From Flavobacterium magnum (lineage in GTDB: Bacteria; Bacteroidota; Bacteroidia; Flavobacteriales; Flavobacteriaceae), in the NCBI RefSeq assembly GCF_003055625.1, contig NZ_CP028811.1, positions 124,001-188,000 of the forward strand: a DNA stretch of 64,000 bases, written 5' to 3'. The notes beneath the pieces are model-generated. The model was not told where the DNA came from and did not search any database. It was given only the letters and a program-made list of their open reading frames with translations. The position numbers and the translations under genes were made by a program. Within the stretch, counting starts at the first letter, position 1, and each line of letters starts with the position of its first letter. Below are positions 9,473 to 17,756 of this stretch, in pieces.

Positions 9473-9480
9473 CAAATATA
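9473..9480 (-). promoter_or_regulatory. Promoter -7 element TATATTTG for the carboxypeptidase-regulatory-domain gene
   Basis: Exact TAnnTTTG match 17 nt before the ATG at 9455, in the short divergent intergenic region shared with marC. Confidence 0.6.
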
Positions 9481-9522
9481 ATAACCAAAGATTAGGTTTC
9501 AATAATAATGATTTTTTATTTA

Positions 9523-9530
9523 TAACTTTA
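9523..9530 (+). promoter_or_regulatory. Probable promoter TAACTTTA for marC
   Basis: TAACTTTA departs from TAnnTTTG only at the last base and is followed by C. The same octamer precedes the T9SS gene at 17.7 kb and eno. It lies 39 nt before the marC ATG. Confidence 0.45.
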
Positions 9531-9569
9531 CAGGTAAGCCGGATTCCGGAATTAATTTTGCCGAAAAAC

Positions 9570-10199
9570 ATGGAGTTATTCATTTACTTATTTGCCGCGC
9601 TGTTCTCGGTTCTGAATCCGATCGGCACGGTGCCTATTTTCGTGGGGCTGACTCAGGACGATGACAAGAAGGAACGTTCCCGCGTTTCACTCTGGACCGC
9701 CATCGATGTATTTATTATTTTGATCATTTCGTATTTCATCGGGCAGTATGTATTGACTTTCTTCGGTATCAGCATTGAGGCGCTGCGTATCGCCGGCGGA
9801 CTGATTATCGTGAGTTCGGGATTTTCACTGCTCACGGGAAAATTCAGCAAAACACGCGGTATCAATAAGGAAGTGGCCAATGACCTGCAGAAACGCAACG
9901 ACATCGCTTTAACGCCACTCGCCATCCCGATGCTTGCCGGCCCCGGATCCATTTCCCTGCTGATCGCATTTTACCAGGAGCACCATCAGACAGCGGAAAT
10001 GATGATCGCCGTATTGTCAATTTTGGCGGTAGCGTTCGTGATTTTCCTCATTCTGAGGAGCGGGCATTACCTCGCTAAAATCCTGGGTGCTTCAGGAATC
10101 GTAGCGATTTCAAGGATTGTGGGATTTATTGTCATTGCTATCGGAATCCAGTATATCGTCAGTTCGATCATCAGCATCATCAAAAGCAACCTGCTATAA
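9570..10199 (+). CDS. MarC-family inner-membrane protein
   Basis: A 209-residue integral membrane protein of the MarC/UPF0056 family. It shows about six hydrophobic helices and the hallmark N-terminus FAALFSVLNPIGTVPIFVGLT, with a second family stretch ALTPLAIPMLAGPGSISLLI that is a pseudo-repeat of the first. The family was once linked to antibiotic resistance, but its biochemical role is unsettled. The start is the ATG at 9570. The longer open frame upstream would overlap the divergent gene and has no family similarity. A bidirectional terminator follows directly. Confidence 0.9.
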   Translation: MELFIYLFAALFSVLNPIGTVPIFVGLTQDDDKKERSRVSLWTAIDVFIILIISYFIGQYVLTFFGISIEALRIAGGLIIVSSGFSLLTGKFSKTRGINKEVANDLQKRNDIALTPLAIPMLAGPGSISLLIAFYQEHHQTAEMMIAVLSILAVAFVIFLILRSGHYLAKILGASGIVAISRIVGFIVIAIGIQYIVSSIISIIKSNLL

Positions 10200-10201
10200 C
10201 A

Positions 10202-10232
10202 CAAAAAGGCCTCCCGAGGGAAGCCTTTTTTA
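10202..10232. terminator. Bidirectional rho-independent terminator between marC and the DoxX-like gene
   Basis: GGCCTCCC and GGGAAGCC arms around a short loop, flanked by an A-run on the left and a T-run on the right, so it can serve both convergent genes. Confidence 0.8.
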
Positions 10233-10250
10233 AAAAAAAGTAAAACAAAA

Positions 10251-10712
10251 CTATCCTGCATTCAGGATTTTCCGATCATACAATAACGGCCGCCATACCC
10301 TGTACGTGAAGCTGATTAAGATCAGGTTGATCAGCAGCAAGCCGCCGGTTTCGATCAACTCCCCTGTCTCATCGCGCTCGAGGAACAGGTGGAACAAAAA
10401 AATATTCAAAATGACCGGCAGCGCGATCAACGCCCCAATACCCGAAAAAACCTGGCTGATGAGCATGATGCCGCCCGCGAGTTCGACAATGCCCAGGAAT
10501 TCCCAGAAAAAGCCGGTCTGTTTCATGCCGAAAATATAATTCTTAATTTGGAGTGCCTCGATTGTTGGCGCCACCTGACCGCCTTGCTGTACTTTCTCGA
10601 CAATCTCTGTCGGTGAGGGCATCGGCCTGGCAAATTTCATGATGCCGCCGTAAAGCAGCATACCGCCGAGAATCAGGTTGAGAACAATACGGATGATATT
10701 TTTTACTTTCAT
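10251..10712 (-). CDS. DoxX-like integral membrane protein
   Basis: A 153-residue protein with four hydrophobic segments (IVLNLILGGMLLYGGIMKF, WEFLGIVELAGGIMLISQV, GALIALPVILNIFLFHLFL, GGLLLINLILISFTY), the layout of the DoxX/MauE superfamily of small redox-associated membrane proteins. The GGIMKF and ELAGGIML motifs support this. It starts 2 nt after the HmuY-like stop codon, so it is probably the third gene of the haem-uptake operon. A specific role in haem uptake is inferred from position only. Confidence 0.75.
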   Translation of the reverse strand: MKVKNIIRIVLNLILGGMLLYGGIMKFARPMPSPTEIVEKVQQGGQVAPTIEALQIKNYIFGMKQTGFFWEFLGIVELAGGIMLISQVFSGIGALIALPVILNIFLFHLFLERDETGELIETGGLLLINLILISFTYRVWRPLLYDRKILNAG

Positions 10713-10714
10713 AA

Positions 10715-12133
10715 TTATTGTAATAAGGTGTATTGAAATGTTGGGTAGCCGCGCTCGCCCGCGCTATTCGAACCGCCGGTAAATTTGAGTTTATAAAGGT
10801 TGCCCGCCGGATCTTTGATAATAAAGAACCGGTCGGTCTTTAAAACGAATTGAGAAACCGGGCCGTTCGGTCCGTTTACGCTTGTGCTTCTCCAGTTCGA
10901 ACCTATATTTGTCTGGTTTTCAGTAAAAAGATCTGGCGATACATCGGCTTTCGTAAAGCGGTCATAAGTGACGTCGTCTGACACGGAAACCATGTAGGCC
11001 CTGGCACCGCCCTTGAGATTAGTAAGCACAAAATCGGGAAAATAATAAGGGGTGGTTCCGCCTAAGAGGTTTGTAAAAGTCGTGAAATTCAGATCCCATA
11101 ATACTTTTTGAGGTTCGACCATCACTGTATTTTTTGCAACCAGGCTGAAGAACGTAAAATTGTAAGCCGCATTTTTTGAAAGGGTCACTTCTTCGTGGGT
11201 CGTGGCACCGATAGCGGCGTATTGAACCCGGTAATCGCTGCCGCTGCGCAGCACCCGGATCTTCATCCAGCCCCTTGACGCGCCGGATCCTGAAGCATCT
11301 GCTCCTATGGCAGGCATGGTTGTCGCTGGGTTGCTTCCCATATTGATCAGGTACACTTTATTGTCGGCATCGTTTGCCGAAACCGGATCTATCGCAGTGT
11401 CATGCGTACCCGGGTCATTGTCAAACACGCCGGTGGGACTGTCAATCTGCGTGGCAATGCCCTGCCCCTGGGCAATGATCATGGTCTCATCAGGGAGTTG
11501 CACCTCATCAATATTGGTGGTTTCCAGTTTTTTGGCAGCCATCTTAAGCGAACTGTTCAATACCACCCGGAAATCTGTTCCGGAATAAAAGCCCAAATCC
11601 CAGGAAACCCTTGGCACTACGGTCATTGCACCACTGCTCAGGTCAATGTACACCTGGTTCGGTTGTGTCGCGCCGCCCACTTCAGCTGCAAGTGCCGCCC
11701 CGAGTGAAGCAGTTTCGCTGAAATTAACCTGGACCGCATCGTTCGCCGCTACAGTCCCTACAGACACGGCCGTAATGGTGAACAATACATGCTTCACCTG
11801 TCCTTCTACGGCGTCAACCATTTTGTTGAACGTGAAATTTACTGAGGTAACCCCGGCTTCAAACGGAACAGTTACCGTGTCGCCGTCAGCGTCGGGCAAG
11901 GTGGTAAAGTCGGTACCATAGGTTGCCCCTTGCGCATCGATTAGCAGCGTGACCGTACCTGCGGCAGGCGTCGGCGCTGAAAAAGCAATTGTCACGGGCG
12001 TGGCGTCGGCCGAAAGATTTACGGATGGGGTCGCAAATGCCACCGACAGTCCGTTCGTTTTAGGATCGTCGTCATTGCATGCGGCAATGGCTATTGCCAG
12101 GCAGGAAAGGAATAAGATAAGCGTGTTCTTCAT
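10715..12133 (-). CDS. HmuY-family haem-binding lipoprotein
   Basis: A 472-residue lipoprotein (MKNTLILFLSCLAIAIAAC, lipobox Cys19 followed by NDDD). Residues about 28-130 resemble a Calx-beta-like sandwich. The rest matches the HmuY fold seen in Bacteroidota haemophores: VYIDLSSGAMTVVPRVSWDLGFYSG near the domain start and VLWDLNFTTFT later. HmuY proteins capture haem at the cell surface and pass it to a TonB-dependent receptor, here the gene 14 nt upstream. The N-terminal sandwich makes it longer than classical Porphyromonas HmuY of about 216 residues. Ligand identity is inferred from family and context. Confidence 0.85.
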   Translation of the reverse strand: MKNTLILFLSCLAIAIAACNDDDPKTNGLSVAFATPSVNLSADATPVTIAFSAPTPAAGTVTLLIDAQGATYGTDFTTLPDADGDTVTVPFEAGVTSVNFTFNKMVDAVEGQVKHVLFTITAVSVGTVAANDAVQVNFSETASLGAALAAEVGGATQPNQVYIDLSSGAMTVVPRVSWDLGFYSGTDFRVVLNSSLKMAAKKLETTNIDEVQLPDETMIIAQGQGIATQIDSPTGVFDNDPGTHDTAIDPVSANDADNKVYLINMGSNPATTMPAIGADASGSGASRGWMKIRVLRSGSDYRVQYAAIGATTHEEVTLSKNAAYNFTFFSLVAKNTVMVEPQKVLWDLNFTTFTNLLGGTTPYYFPDFVLTNLKGGARAYMVSVSDDVTYDRFTKADVSPDLFTENQTNIGSNWRSTSVNGPNGPVSQFVLKTDRFFIIKDPAGNLYKLKFTGGSNSAGERGYPTFQYTLLQ

Positions 12134-12147
12134 GGTGATGTATTAAT

Positions 12148-14295
12148 TTATTTGTTAAAGTTCAGGTTGTACGTAAGTTTGACAAACGCCGAGCGGCCGT
12201 AACCCAGCAGCATATCAGACGCTCCCGAATGGATGCCGGTCGTTGCTGTGCCTGTGCGGATTGTCCTTATATTGAAAAGGTTCCGCATCCCAAGGCTCAC
12301 CTCAAGTTTCTTACCGAAGAACTCCCGGCGAACCGAAGCGTCCATCCAGCTGTATGCCTCAATTTCGGAGAGCAGGAACGCCGCGTTGTTGTTTGCGTCG
12401 GTGGAAGCGATGTATTGCTGCTGCCTGCCATTGTATTTGTAATAAATGGCAAGAAGCGTGCGCCAGGCCGGGATGCTGTAAGAAATGCTCGAGTTGATTT
12501 GCAAGGCATACAGGAAGCGGTTATCTGAGGTGGCTCCGAGTGCGGCCAGGTCGATTTGCTGCGAAATTCCGACCAGTGCCAGTCCGAGATTCAAGTTCCA
12601 ATTTTCATATGATAACTGGTTTGTGGACGCGAGGTTCCACATCTTATAACGATCGATGTTCAGGTATTTGTAGCGTTGCGTGGGAACAATGTCTTCCAGA
12701 ACAAGGCTGATGCGGTCATCGACAGTCAGCAGCGTAACGGCCAGCGTATTGGAAACTTTCACATCCGCATCAAATGAGGTGCTTTTCTTCACACTCAACT
12801 CATACGACATCGCGGCTTCGGGAGACAGGGATTCGTTGCCCTGTAGGTTGTGATTCGAATCGACAAAATAAGTATAGAGTTCATCGAAGTTCGGTGTACG
12901 GTAGGACCTTCCCAAAGACATTCGCATTTCAATCGCCTTCGGAAAAAGGTAACGCAGCCCGAGTGACGCGGCATACTGGTCGTCAAAAACAGACTGGAAC
13001 GAATACCGCAGTCCGGGACGGATCGACAACTTTCGCGTGGCCTTGATTTCTGCGGAAGCGAAGACGTCATAATTGCCAAAGCGTTTGCGAATGTTTGTCA
13101 GCTGCTGGTTGTCATCCTTGAAAATCCCGGCGCTGGCATCGTAAAAGCCGTTTTCAGCAACTGCCTCATACCCCAGCTGCAGGTCAAAAGAGTCGCTTTT
13201 GAAAAAACCGCTTAAAGTGCCAGTGGAGTACAACACGTCTTTTGACTGGTACTTTTTCCGGCTGTTTGCTGATTCATGCCGTGTTTCGAGTTGGTATCGG
13301 AAATCTTCAAAATCGCGCTGCTGCCTTTGGTGAGACAGCGAGACGTTATAGGAAAGCGTGCCGAAAATCTTTCCGTAGGCGTTCAGGTGTTGGTTAAAAC
13401 GGTTCGAAATGTAGCGCCGGTCATTTGCGTAAAACGTTTCGGGAAACGGGTAGTTATCCTGCGGCACTACAATAGGATTCCGGAAATCGACCTGCTCCCC
13501 GAAATAATCGAACCGGTAAAACAGGCGGAAACTGCCATTCCGGTAACCGGCGAGCGCATTAGCGGTGAATTGTTCCTTTGGGAGCCAGGTGTAGCCGCGC
13601 AGGCCGTCATTCAAACTGTAATCTTTACCTTTCCGCTCTGCAAAATACCCCGCGAAATCGTTGCGGTTGATGCCTGCCGAGACGGACCAGTTTTCATTCA
13701 GGTTGTGTGATGCCTTGACCGACTGGATGTGCCGTCCCTTGTTGAAAAATGCAAATTCATCCGAAACGGTTTCTTCCTGTACCGTAGCGGAGATTTCACA
13801 ATCGTGGACCGACTGCTTTTTGGTGATGATATTCAATATCCCGCTCACCGCATTGGCGCCATGTGTGACCCCCATGGCCCCTTCTATAATCTCAATGCGC
13901 TCGACCTCGTCGAGATTCACCTGGGTCAGGTCGGTATTGTTGCCCAAACCGTTGTCCGTTACAAGCGGAATGTTGTCAACAAGGATCTTAAAATACTGTG
14001 CATCCAACCCAAACATCGACACCTGCGAACGTCCATCGCTGCCGCTCGTGCGGACGGAAATATTGAGGTATTGGTTGAGTACGTCGCCCAGGTTATTCGC
14101 TGCAAGCTGCTGGATGTCGCGTTTCGTAATGACCCTCACCTGGTGTACCGCCTTGTTCAGCGCCTGGGGCTCAAACTGTCCGGTTACGATGACTTCTTCG
14201 AGCTTATCCGTTTTCAGGGAATCGGTGTGTTGCTGCTGCCCGGATGCGGAAATGTAGGCAACGAACGTGAATAAGATGGGAAGGGATACTTTCAT
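12148..14295 (-). CDS. TonB-dependent outer-membrane receptor, probable haem receptor (HmuR-like)
   Basis: A 715-residue receptor with signal peptide MKVSLPILFTFVAYISASGQ, a TonB-box-like EEVIVTG near residue 35, a plug domain (about 50-165: VRVITKRDIQQLAANNLGDV, IEIIEGAMGVTHGANAVSG, LNIITKK) and a 22-strand-type barrel ending in an aromatic-rich strand (FVKLTYNLNFNK). The segment YRTPNFDELY followed by HNLQGNESLSPE resembles the FRAP/NPNL region of haem receptors. It lacks the N-terminal carboxypeptidase domain of SusC types. With the HmuY-like gene downstream, haem is the likeliest substrate. Other metal chelates cannot be excluded. Confidence 0.85.
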   Translation of the reverse strand: MKVSLPILFTFVAYISASGQQQHTDSLKTDKLEEVIVTGQFEPQALNKAVHQVRVITKRDIQQLAANNLGDVLNQYLNISVRTSGSDGRSQVSMFGLDAQYFKILVDNIPLVTDNGLGNNTDLTQVNLDEVERIEIIEGAMGVTHGANAVSGILNIITKKQSVHDCEISATVQEETVSDEFAFFNKGRHIQSVKASHNLNENWSVSAGINRNDFAGYFAERKGKDYSLNDGLRGYTWLPKEQFTANALAGYRNGSFRLFYRFDYFGEQVDFRNPIVVPQDNYPFPETFYANDRRYISNRFNQHLNAYGKIFGTLSYNVSLSHQRQQRDFEDFRYQLETRHESANSRKKYQSKDVLYSTGTLSGFFKSDSFDLQLGYEAVAENGFYDASAGIFKDDNQQLTNIRKRFGNYDVFASAEIKATRKLSIRPGLRYSFQSVFDDQYAASLGLRYLFPKAIEMRMSLGRSYRTPNFDELYTYFVDSNHNLQGNESLSPEAAMSYELSVKKSTSFDADVKVSNTLAVTLLTVDDRISLVLEDIVPTQRYKYLNIDRYKMWNLASTNQLSYENWNLNLGLALVGISQQIDLAALGATSDNRFLYALQINSSISYSIPAWRTLLAIYYKYNGRQQQYIASTDANNNAAFLLSEIEAYSWMDASVRREFFGKKLEVSLGMRNLFNIRTIRTGTATTGIHSGASDMLLGYGRSAFVKLTYNLNFNK

Positions 14296-14323
14296 TATTT
14301 AGATTGCTTCTTAATAATTTTTG

Positions 14324-14331
14324 CAAATATA
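14324..14331 (-). promoter_or_regulatory. Promoter -7 element TATATTTG for the haem-uptake operon
   Basis: Exact TAnnTTTG match 28 nt before the receptor ATG. It shares a roughly 100-bp divergent region with the promoter of the DUF6607-like gene. Confidence 0.65.
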
Positions 14332-14346
14332 TATTGTTATTTTTAA

Positions 14347-14373
14347 TTGTTCTAAATAAAAATACTATTTTTG
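14347..14373 (+). promoter_or_regulatory. Promoter (TTG, 16 nt, TATTTTTG) for the DUF6607-like gene
   Basis: A -33 TTG at 14347-14349 and a -7 TATTTTTG at 14366-14373 are separated by 16 nt, 25 nt before the ATG. Confidence 0.6.
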
Positions 14374-14398
14374 CGCAGCAACATTTAACCTTTCATTT

Positions 14399-15340
14399 AT
14401 GAAATCAAGACAACCTGAACACCTTGTATGGGGTAAAATTTCTGTTTCAAAACAATGTCTCACCGTTTTGGCCGCGCTGGGTTTCGCGCTGACCAGCGCG
14501 CAGGAAAATAAGAAAGCGCAAGACATCAGGGCCATCAAATCGATGTGTGGGTGTTATGAGGTGGAATTCAATTTTGCCGAAACCTTCCAGCATTCCAAAG
14601 ACGCAAATTACAAGCCTTCGAAAACCAAACTGGACTCCGGACTCGAATGGGTGGAGCTTGTTGAAGATCGGTCGGACAAACTTGTCCTGCAGCATTTATT
14701 GTTGGTATCCGATTCGGTTATCGTAAAGCACTGGCGTCAGGACTGGGTTTACGAGAACACCGATTTCTATCGCTTTTTCAAAGACAAGACCTGGAAATTT
14801 TCCGCTTTACCGAAAGCGACCGTCAAAGGCCAATGGACACAAAACGTTTACCAGGTGGATGACAGTCCGAGATACAGCGGCAGTGCCACGTGGATTCACG
14901 CTGACGGGCGCCATTTCTGGACCAGCACCACTGATGCGCCGCTGCCACGCCGGGAGTACACGGTGCGCAGTGACTACAACGTACTCCGCCGGACCAACAC
15001 GCACGAAATTACCAGTGAAGGCTGGACACACGACCAGGACAACGAGAAAATCGTCCGTGATGATGCCGGAAAAGACGTACTGGTTGCGAGTGAAAAAGGA
15101 TTCGACGTCTATCGTAAAGTGTCAGATTCTAAGTGTCAGGCCGCGCGGGATTACTGGAAAAAGAACGCTGCGCTGTGGAAAAACGTGCGTGCCAAGTGGC
15201 AGGCGGTGTACGGGCGAAAAAAAGACCTCAACCTGGCCGTAAAGGTGAACGATTCGTTTCTGTACGAGCAGCTGTTCGATCTTAAGGCGGATGCTGGAAA
15301 GCAGGAAAGCGACAGGATTATAGACTCGTTTATAAAATAA
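14399..15340 (+). CDS. Secreted protein of unknown function (DUF6607-like), divergent from haem operon
   Basis: A 313-residue exported protein with a long-n-region signal peptide (hydrophobic core CLTVLAALGFALTSA, cleavage near residue 35). The mature part is rich in Trp, Lys and Asp with conserved-looking segments IKSMCGCYEVEFNFAETF, YKPSKTKL, HWRQDWVYEN and the HADGRHFW stretch. I believe it belongs to the Bacteroidota family currently labelled DUF6607, but this rests on memory of the family, not on a search. No enzyme motif is recognised. The CGC motif and Trp/His pattern could suit a ligand-binding fold, and the divergent arrangement with the haem-uptake genes hints at a related role. Confidence 0.75.
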   Translation: MKSRQPEHLVWGKISVSKQCLTVLAALGFALTSAQENKKAQDIRAIKSMCGCYEVEFNFAETFQHSKDANYKPSKTKLDSGLEWVELVEDRSDKLVLQHLLLVSDSVIVKHWRQDWVYENTDFYRFFKDKTWKFSALPKATVKGQWTQNVYQVDDSPRYSGSATWIHADGRHFWTSTTDAPLPRREYTVRSDYNVLRRTNTHEITSEGWTHDQDNEKIVRDDAGKDVLVASEKGFDVYRKVSDSKCQAARDYWKKNAALWKNVRAKWQAVYGRKKDLNLAVKVNDSFLYEQLFDLKADAGKQESDRIIDSFIK

Positions 15341-15374
15341 ATGCGGAGTCATTTGAAAATGCCTGCTGTTTCAC

Positions 15375-15412
15375 AAAAAATCCCGGACCGTTAAGCGCTC
15401 CGGGATTTTTTT
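15375..15412. terminator. Bidirectional rho-independent terminator
   Basis: TCCCGGA and TCCGGGA arms lie between an A-run and a T-run, and the flanking A/T tracts extend the stem. It lies between the convergent DUF6607-like and amidinotransferase-type genes. Confidence 0.9.
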
Positions 15413-15436
15413 ATATGAAATCGATTTGGTAAACTG

Positions 15437-16372
15437 CTATGGCACTTTCGGCAGAAAGACCTCTGCTATCATACAGCGGGCACTTCCGCCACCACAAGCT
15501 TCTATAGTTGCAAGGTCGGTGCTCAGTATTTCGGCATGTTTTTGTAACCTGCCCAATTGATCGTGGGTCAGGCTTGCTTTGGCGGCCGCACCCATAACCA
15601 CAAAATGCTTACCATCGGTACCGAGCACCTCGAGCATGTTTCCTGCAAAAGCGTCAAGCTGTTTGCCTGAAATGAGTATGACCTCCTTCCCGTCATCCTT
15701 AAGGCTTTCTAGAACCATCTTCCGTTCCTTTTTGTCTTCAATCGCATCTGCACAGATGACCGCAAAGCCGGAGCCCACGCACAACATCACATTCGTATGG
15801 TAAATCGGCTTTCTTCTGCCGTTGACAGTGTGGAATGCTTCAAAGATCAACGGTTGCAAATCGAAATCCTCACAAAATTCAATAAATAACTCCTCATTGC
15901 TGCGTTCGGACAGGCAACAGTAGGCCTTGCCGTGTTGCCGATCAAGCACGACGCTTCCAGTGCCTTCAAGGAAGTAACCGTCCTGTTCAGCATCGGTATA
16001 ATCCATTACATTTTCAATACGAAACCCCATCTGCTCAAGCAAGTCCAGAATGTCTTCCCGGCGTTCGGCACGACGATTTTCGGCAAGCATCGGGTATAAA
16101 GCTACATCGCCGTTCTCATGGAACGAAATCCAGTTATTCGGAAAAACCGAATCGGGCGTGTCCGGTTCTGTGGTATCCTCGACAACGATGACATCAACAC
16201 CCGCGGCCTTCAGGGTGTTAACCAGCATATCGAACTCCTGCCGGGCTTTTGTATTGATTGCCGAGGGCAGCATGTTTAGACCTGCCTGGAAAGCATTGTC
16301 ATCAGCAGTTTGAGAATTGAGCCGGAACGCCGCAGGCCGGATCATCAGTATCGTGTTTGTATTCTGGCGCAT
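15437..16372 (-). CDS. Amidinotransferase/dimethylargininase-type hydrolase (CtlX-like)
   Basis: A 311-residue enzyme of the guanidino-group modifying (pentein) superfamily. Motifs include MIRPAAFRLN at the N-terminus, VFPNNWISFHENGDVALYPM (substrate-binding Asn/Asp region), LEGTGSVVLDR, the catalytic His segment YHTNVMLCVG and the C-terminal nucleophile Cys in GGGSARCMIAEVFLP. These fit the group annotated as CtlX (citrulline utilisation hydrolase type) or arginine deiminase-related. It probably hydrolyses a guanidino compound such as arginine or a derivative, but the substrate is unproven. The arginase gene lies upstream on the same strand with a 201-bp gap, so the two may act on related substrates. 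Confidence 0.85.
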   Translation of the reverse strand: MRQNTNTILMIRPAAFRLNSQTADDNAFQAGLNMLPSAINTKARQEFDMLVNTLKAAGVDVIVVEDTTEPDTPDSVFPNNWISFHENGDVALYPMLAENRRAERREDILDLLEQMGFRIENVMDYTDAEQDGYFLEGTGSVVLDRQHGKAYCCLSERSNEELFIEFCEDFDLQPLIFEAFHTVNGRRKPIYHTNVMLCVGSGFAVICADAIEDKKERKMVLESLKDDGKEVILISGKQLDAFAGNMLEVLGTDGKHFVVMGAAAKASLTHDQLGRLQKHAEILSTDLATIEACGGGSARCMIAEVFLPKVP

Positions 16373-16426
16373 GGTGTTTTATAAGGAATGTCAGGACTGA
16401 AATGTTCAACAAGCGATTCGCAATTG

Positions 16427-16434
16427 CAAAATTA
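16427..16434 (-). promoter_or_regulatory. Promoter -7 element TAATTTTG for the CtlX-like gene
   Basis: Exact TAnnTTTG match 54 nt before the ATG at 16372. No good -33 element is seen. Confidence 0.5.
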
Positions 16435-16550
16435 ACATATGGTATGCGTTTTACGTATTTGGGATATCTTTTTTATTTGTAGGGCTGCATTTTCCCCTTC
16501 CCTGAAGGAAAATTACCACTTTTATCCGAAAGCACCTGCGTGAAAACCAC

Positions 16551-16570
16551 ACCAAATCTTAAAATTTGGT
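16551..16570 (-). terminator. Weak terminator-like hairpin after the arginase gene
   Basis: Arms ACCAAAT and ATTTGGT with a 6-nt loop begin directly after the arginase stop on the minus strand. The following U-tract is short (GTGGTTTT). Confidence 0.45.
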
Positions 16571-16573
16571 TTG

Positions 16574-17527
16574 CTACCGTTTAAGCACTTCGCAGGTCGA
16601 TGCAATGATATCGTATGCGATTTCTGCCATACGGTTTTTCTTGTCGTCCAGGCACGGATTGACCTCAACGACTTCCATGCAGACGGTTTTCGGGTGGGCT
16701 GCCATGGCGCACATGATGGCTTTGGCTTCCGCGGGAGTTAACCCGTTTTTCACCGGCGTCCCGGTGCCATGAGACGACATATCCGGATCCATCGAATCGA
16801 CATCGAACGATACATAAAGCATATCGCAGGACATAAATTTAGCCTTGACCCTATCCAATATACGATCGACACCCTCTTTGCGTACCTCGGAAACCGCAAT
16901 ATTCTCGACGTTAAGTTCCCGAATGATACAGTCTTCCTGCTCCTCGGTATCGCGCACGGCGATGTACAGCAAATCTTCCGGCCGTACTTTAGGCGTATCG
17001 CCACCGATGGATTTCAGGATTTCCCATTTTTCGATAGTCGCTGCGTCGACGTCATTGGCCTTACATTCCATATTGTCCGTATGCAGCGCCACCGACAGCG
17101 GCATACCGTGCATATTACCCGTCGGCGTAGTGTACGGCGTATGGATATCGGCGTGTGCATCGATCCATAAAACACCAAGCCGTTTGTCCGGAAATACCGC
17201 TTTGAGAGCAGCAATTGTACCGCCTGCTGAGCCGTGATCGGCGGCGATGATAAAAGGAAACGCGCCCTCACGGATGATTTCCGGCACCGCCTTATGAAGT
17301 TCTTTGTAAATCGTGATGACACCTTCAATATTTTTTGCGAAAGGACAAAGCGCAGGCTTATCAAGCAATTGGTTCACATCGGCCAGCCGCCTTACGTCAT
17401 TTTCCGAAAAAAGAAAACTATGGGCGCTGCGTGCCGCGGTCATAATAGCGTCCGGACCTAAAGATGCGCCGCGGGTGCCGGCAGTGATTTCAGATGGGTT
17501 TAAAAGGAAAGTAATTTTCTCGTGCAT
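16574..17527 (-). CDS. Arginase-family protein
   Basis: A 317-residue ureohydrolase. Manganese-site motifs are present: the His of AADHGSAGG, DAHADIHTPYTTPTGNMHG and FDVDSMDP, with VVEVNP near the C-terminus. The TPTGNMHGMPLS stretch resembles arginases (which cleave arginine to ornithine and urea) more than agmatinases. The first motif reads AADHG instead of the usual GGDHS but keeps the Asp-His pair. Agmatinase or formimidoylglutamase activity cannot be excluded. It has its own promoter and is followed on the same strand by the CtlX-like hydrolase. Confidence 0.85.
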   Translation of the reverse strand: MHEKITFLLNPSEITAGTRGASLGPDAIMTAARSAHSFLFSENDVRRLADVNQLLDKPALCPFAKNIEGVITIYKELHKAVPEIIREGAFPFIIAADHGSAGGTIAALKAVFPDKRLGVLWIDAHADIHTPYTTPTGNMHGMPLSVALHTDNMECKANDVDAATIEKWEILKSIGGDTPKVRPEDLLYIAVRDTEEQEDCIIRELNVENIAVSEVRKEGVDRILDRVKAKFMSCDMLYVSFDVDSMDPDMSSHGTGTPVKNGLTPAEAKAIMCAMAAHPKTVCMEVVEVNPCLDDKKNRMAEIAYDIIASTCEVLKR

Positions 17528-17567
17528 AAATCCGTTTTCGGGATTTCCTCAAAAATCCCCGTTTCAG

Positions 17568-17575
17568 CAAAGATA
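17568..17575 (-). promoter_or_regulatory. Promoter -7 element TATCTTTG for the arginase gene
   Basis: Exact TAnnTTTG match 40 nt before the ATG. The presumed leader contains a small hairpin (GGGATTT / AAATCCC arms, 17540-17559). Confidence 0.55.
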
Positions 17576-17721
17576 TAGATTTCGGGCAATCTGCAAAACC
17601 CGAATCCATTCATTTGAACGGTAAAAATCAGTACTTTTTACATTTTCCTGAAACCGGAAAAATTAACGCTCTCACGCAGCCAGAGCCTGTTAATTATGAT
17701 TTCCCTAACAGTATTTAAAAC

Positions 17722-17729
17722 TAACTTTA
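17722..17729 (+). promoter_or_regulatory. Probable promoter TAACTTTA for the T9SS adhesin-like gene
   Basis: The same TAACTTTAC core as before marC, 27 nt upstream of the ATG. The leader contains a run of ten A just before the start codon (17741-17750). Confidence 0.5.
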
Positions 17730-17756
17730 CGCCGTTAACTAAAAAAAAAATTGATT

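Noticed and set aside
13661..14274. Two overlapping plus-strand open frames of about 180-200 codons
   Set aside because: Both antisense to the TonB receptor plug region; no promoter or coding-like composition.
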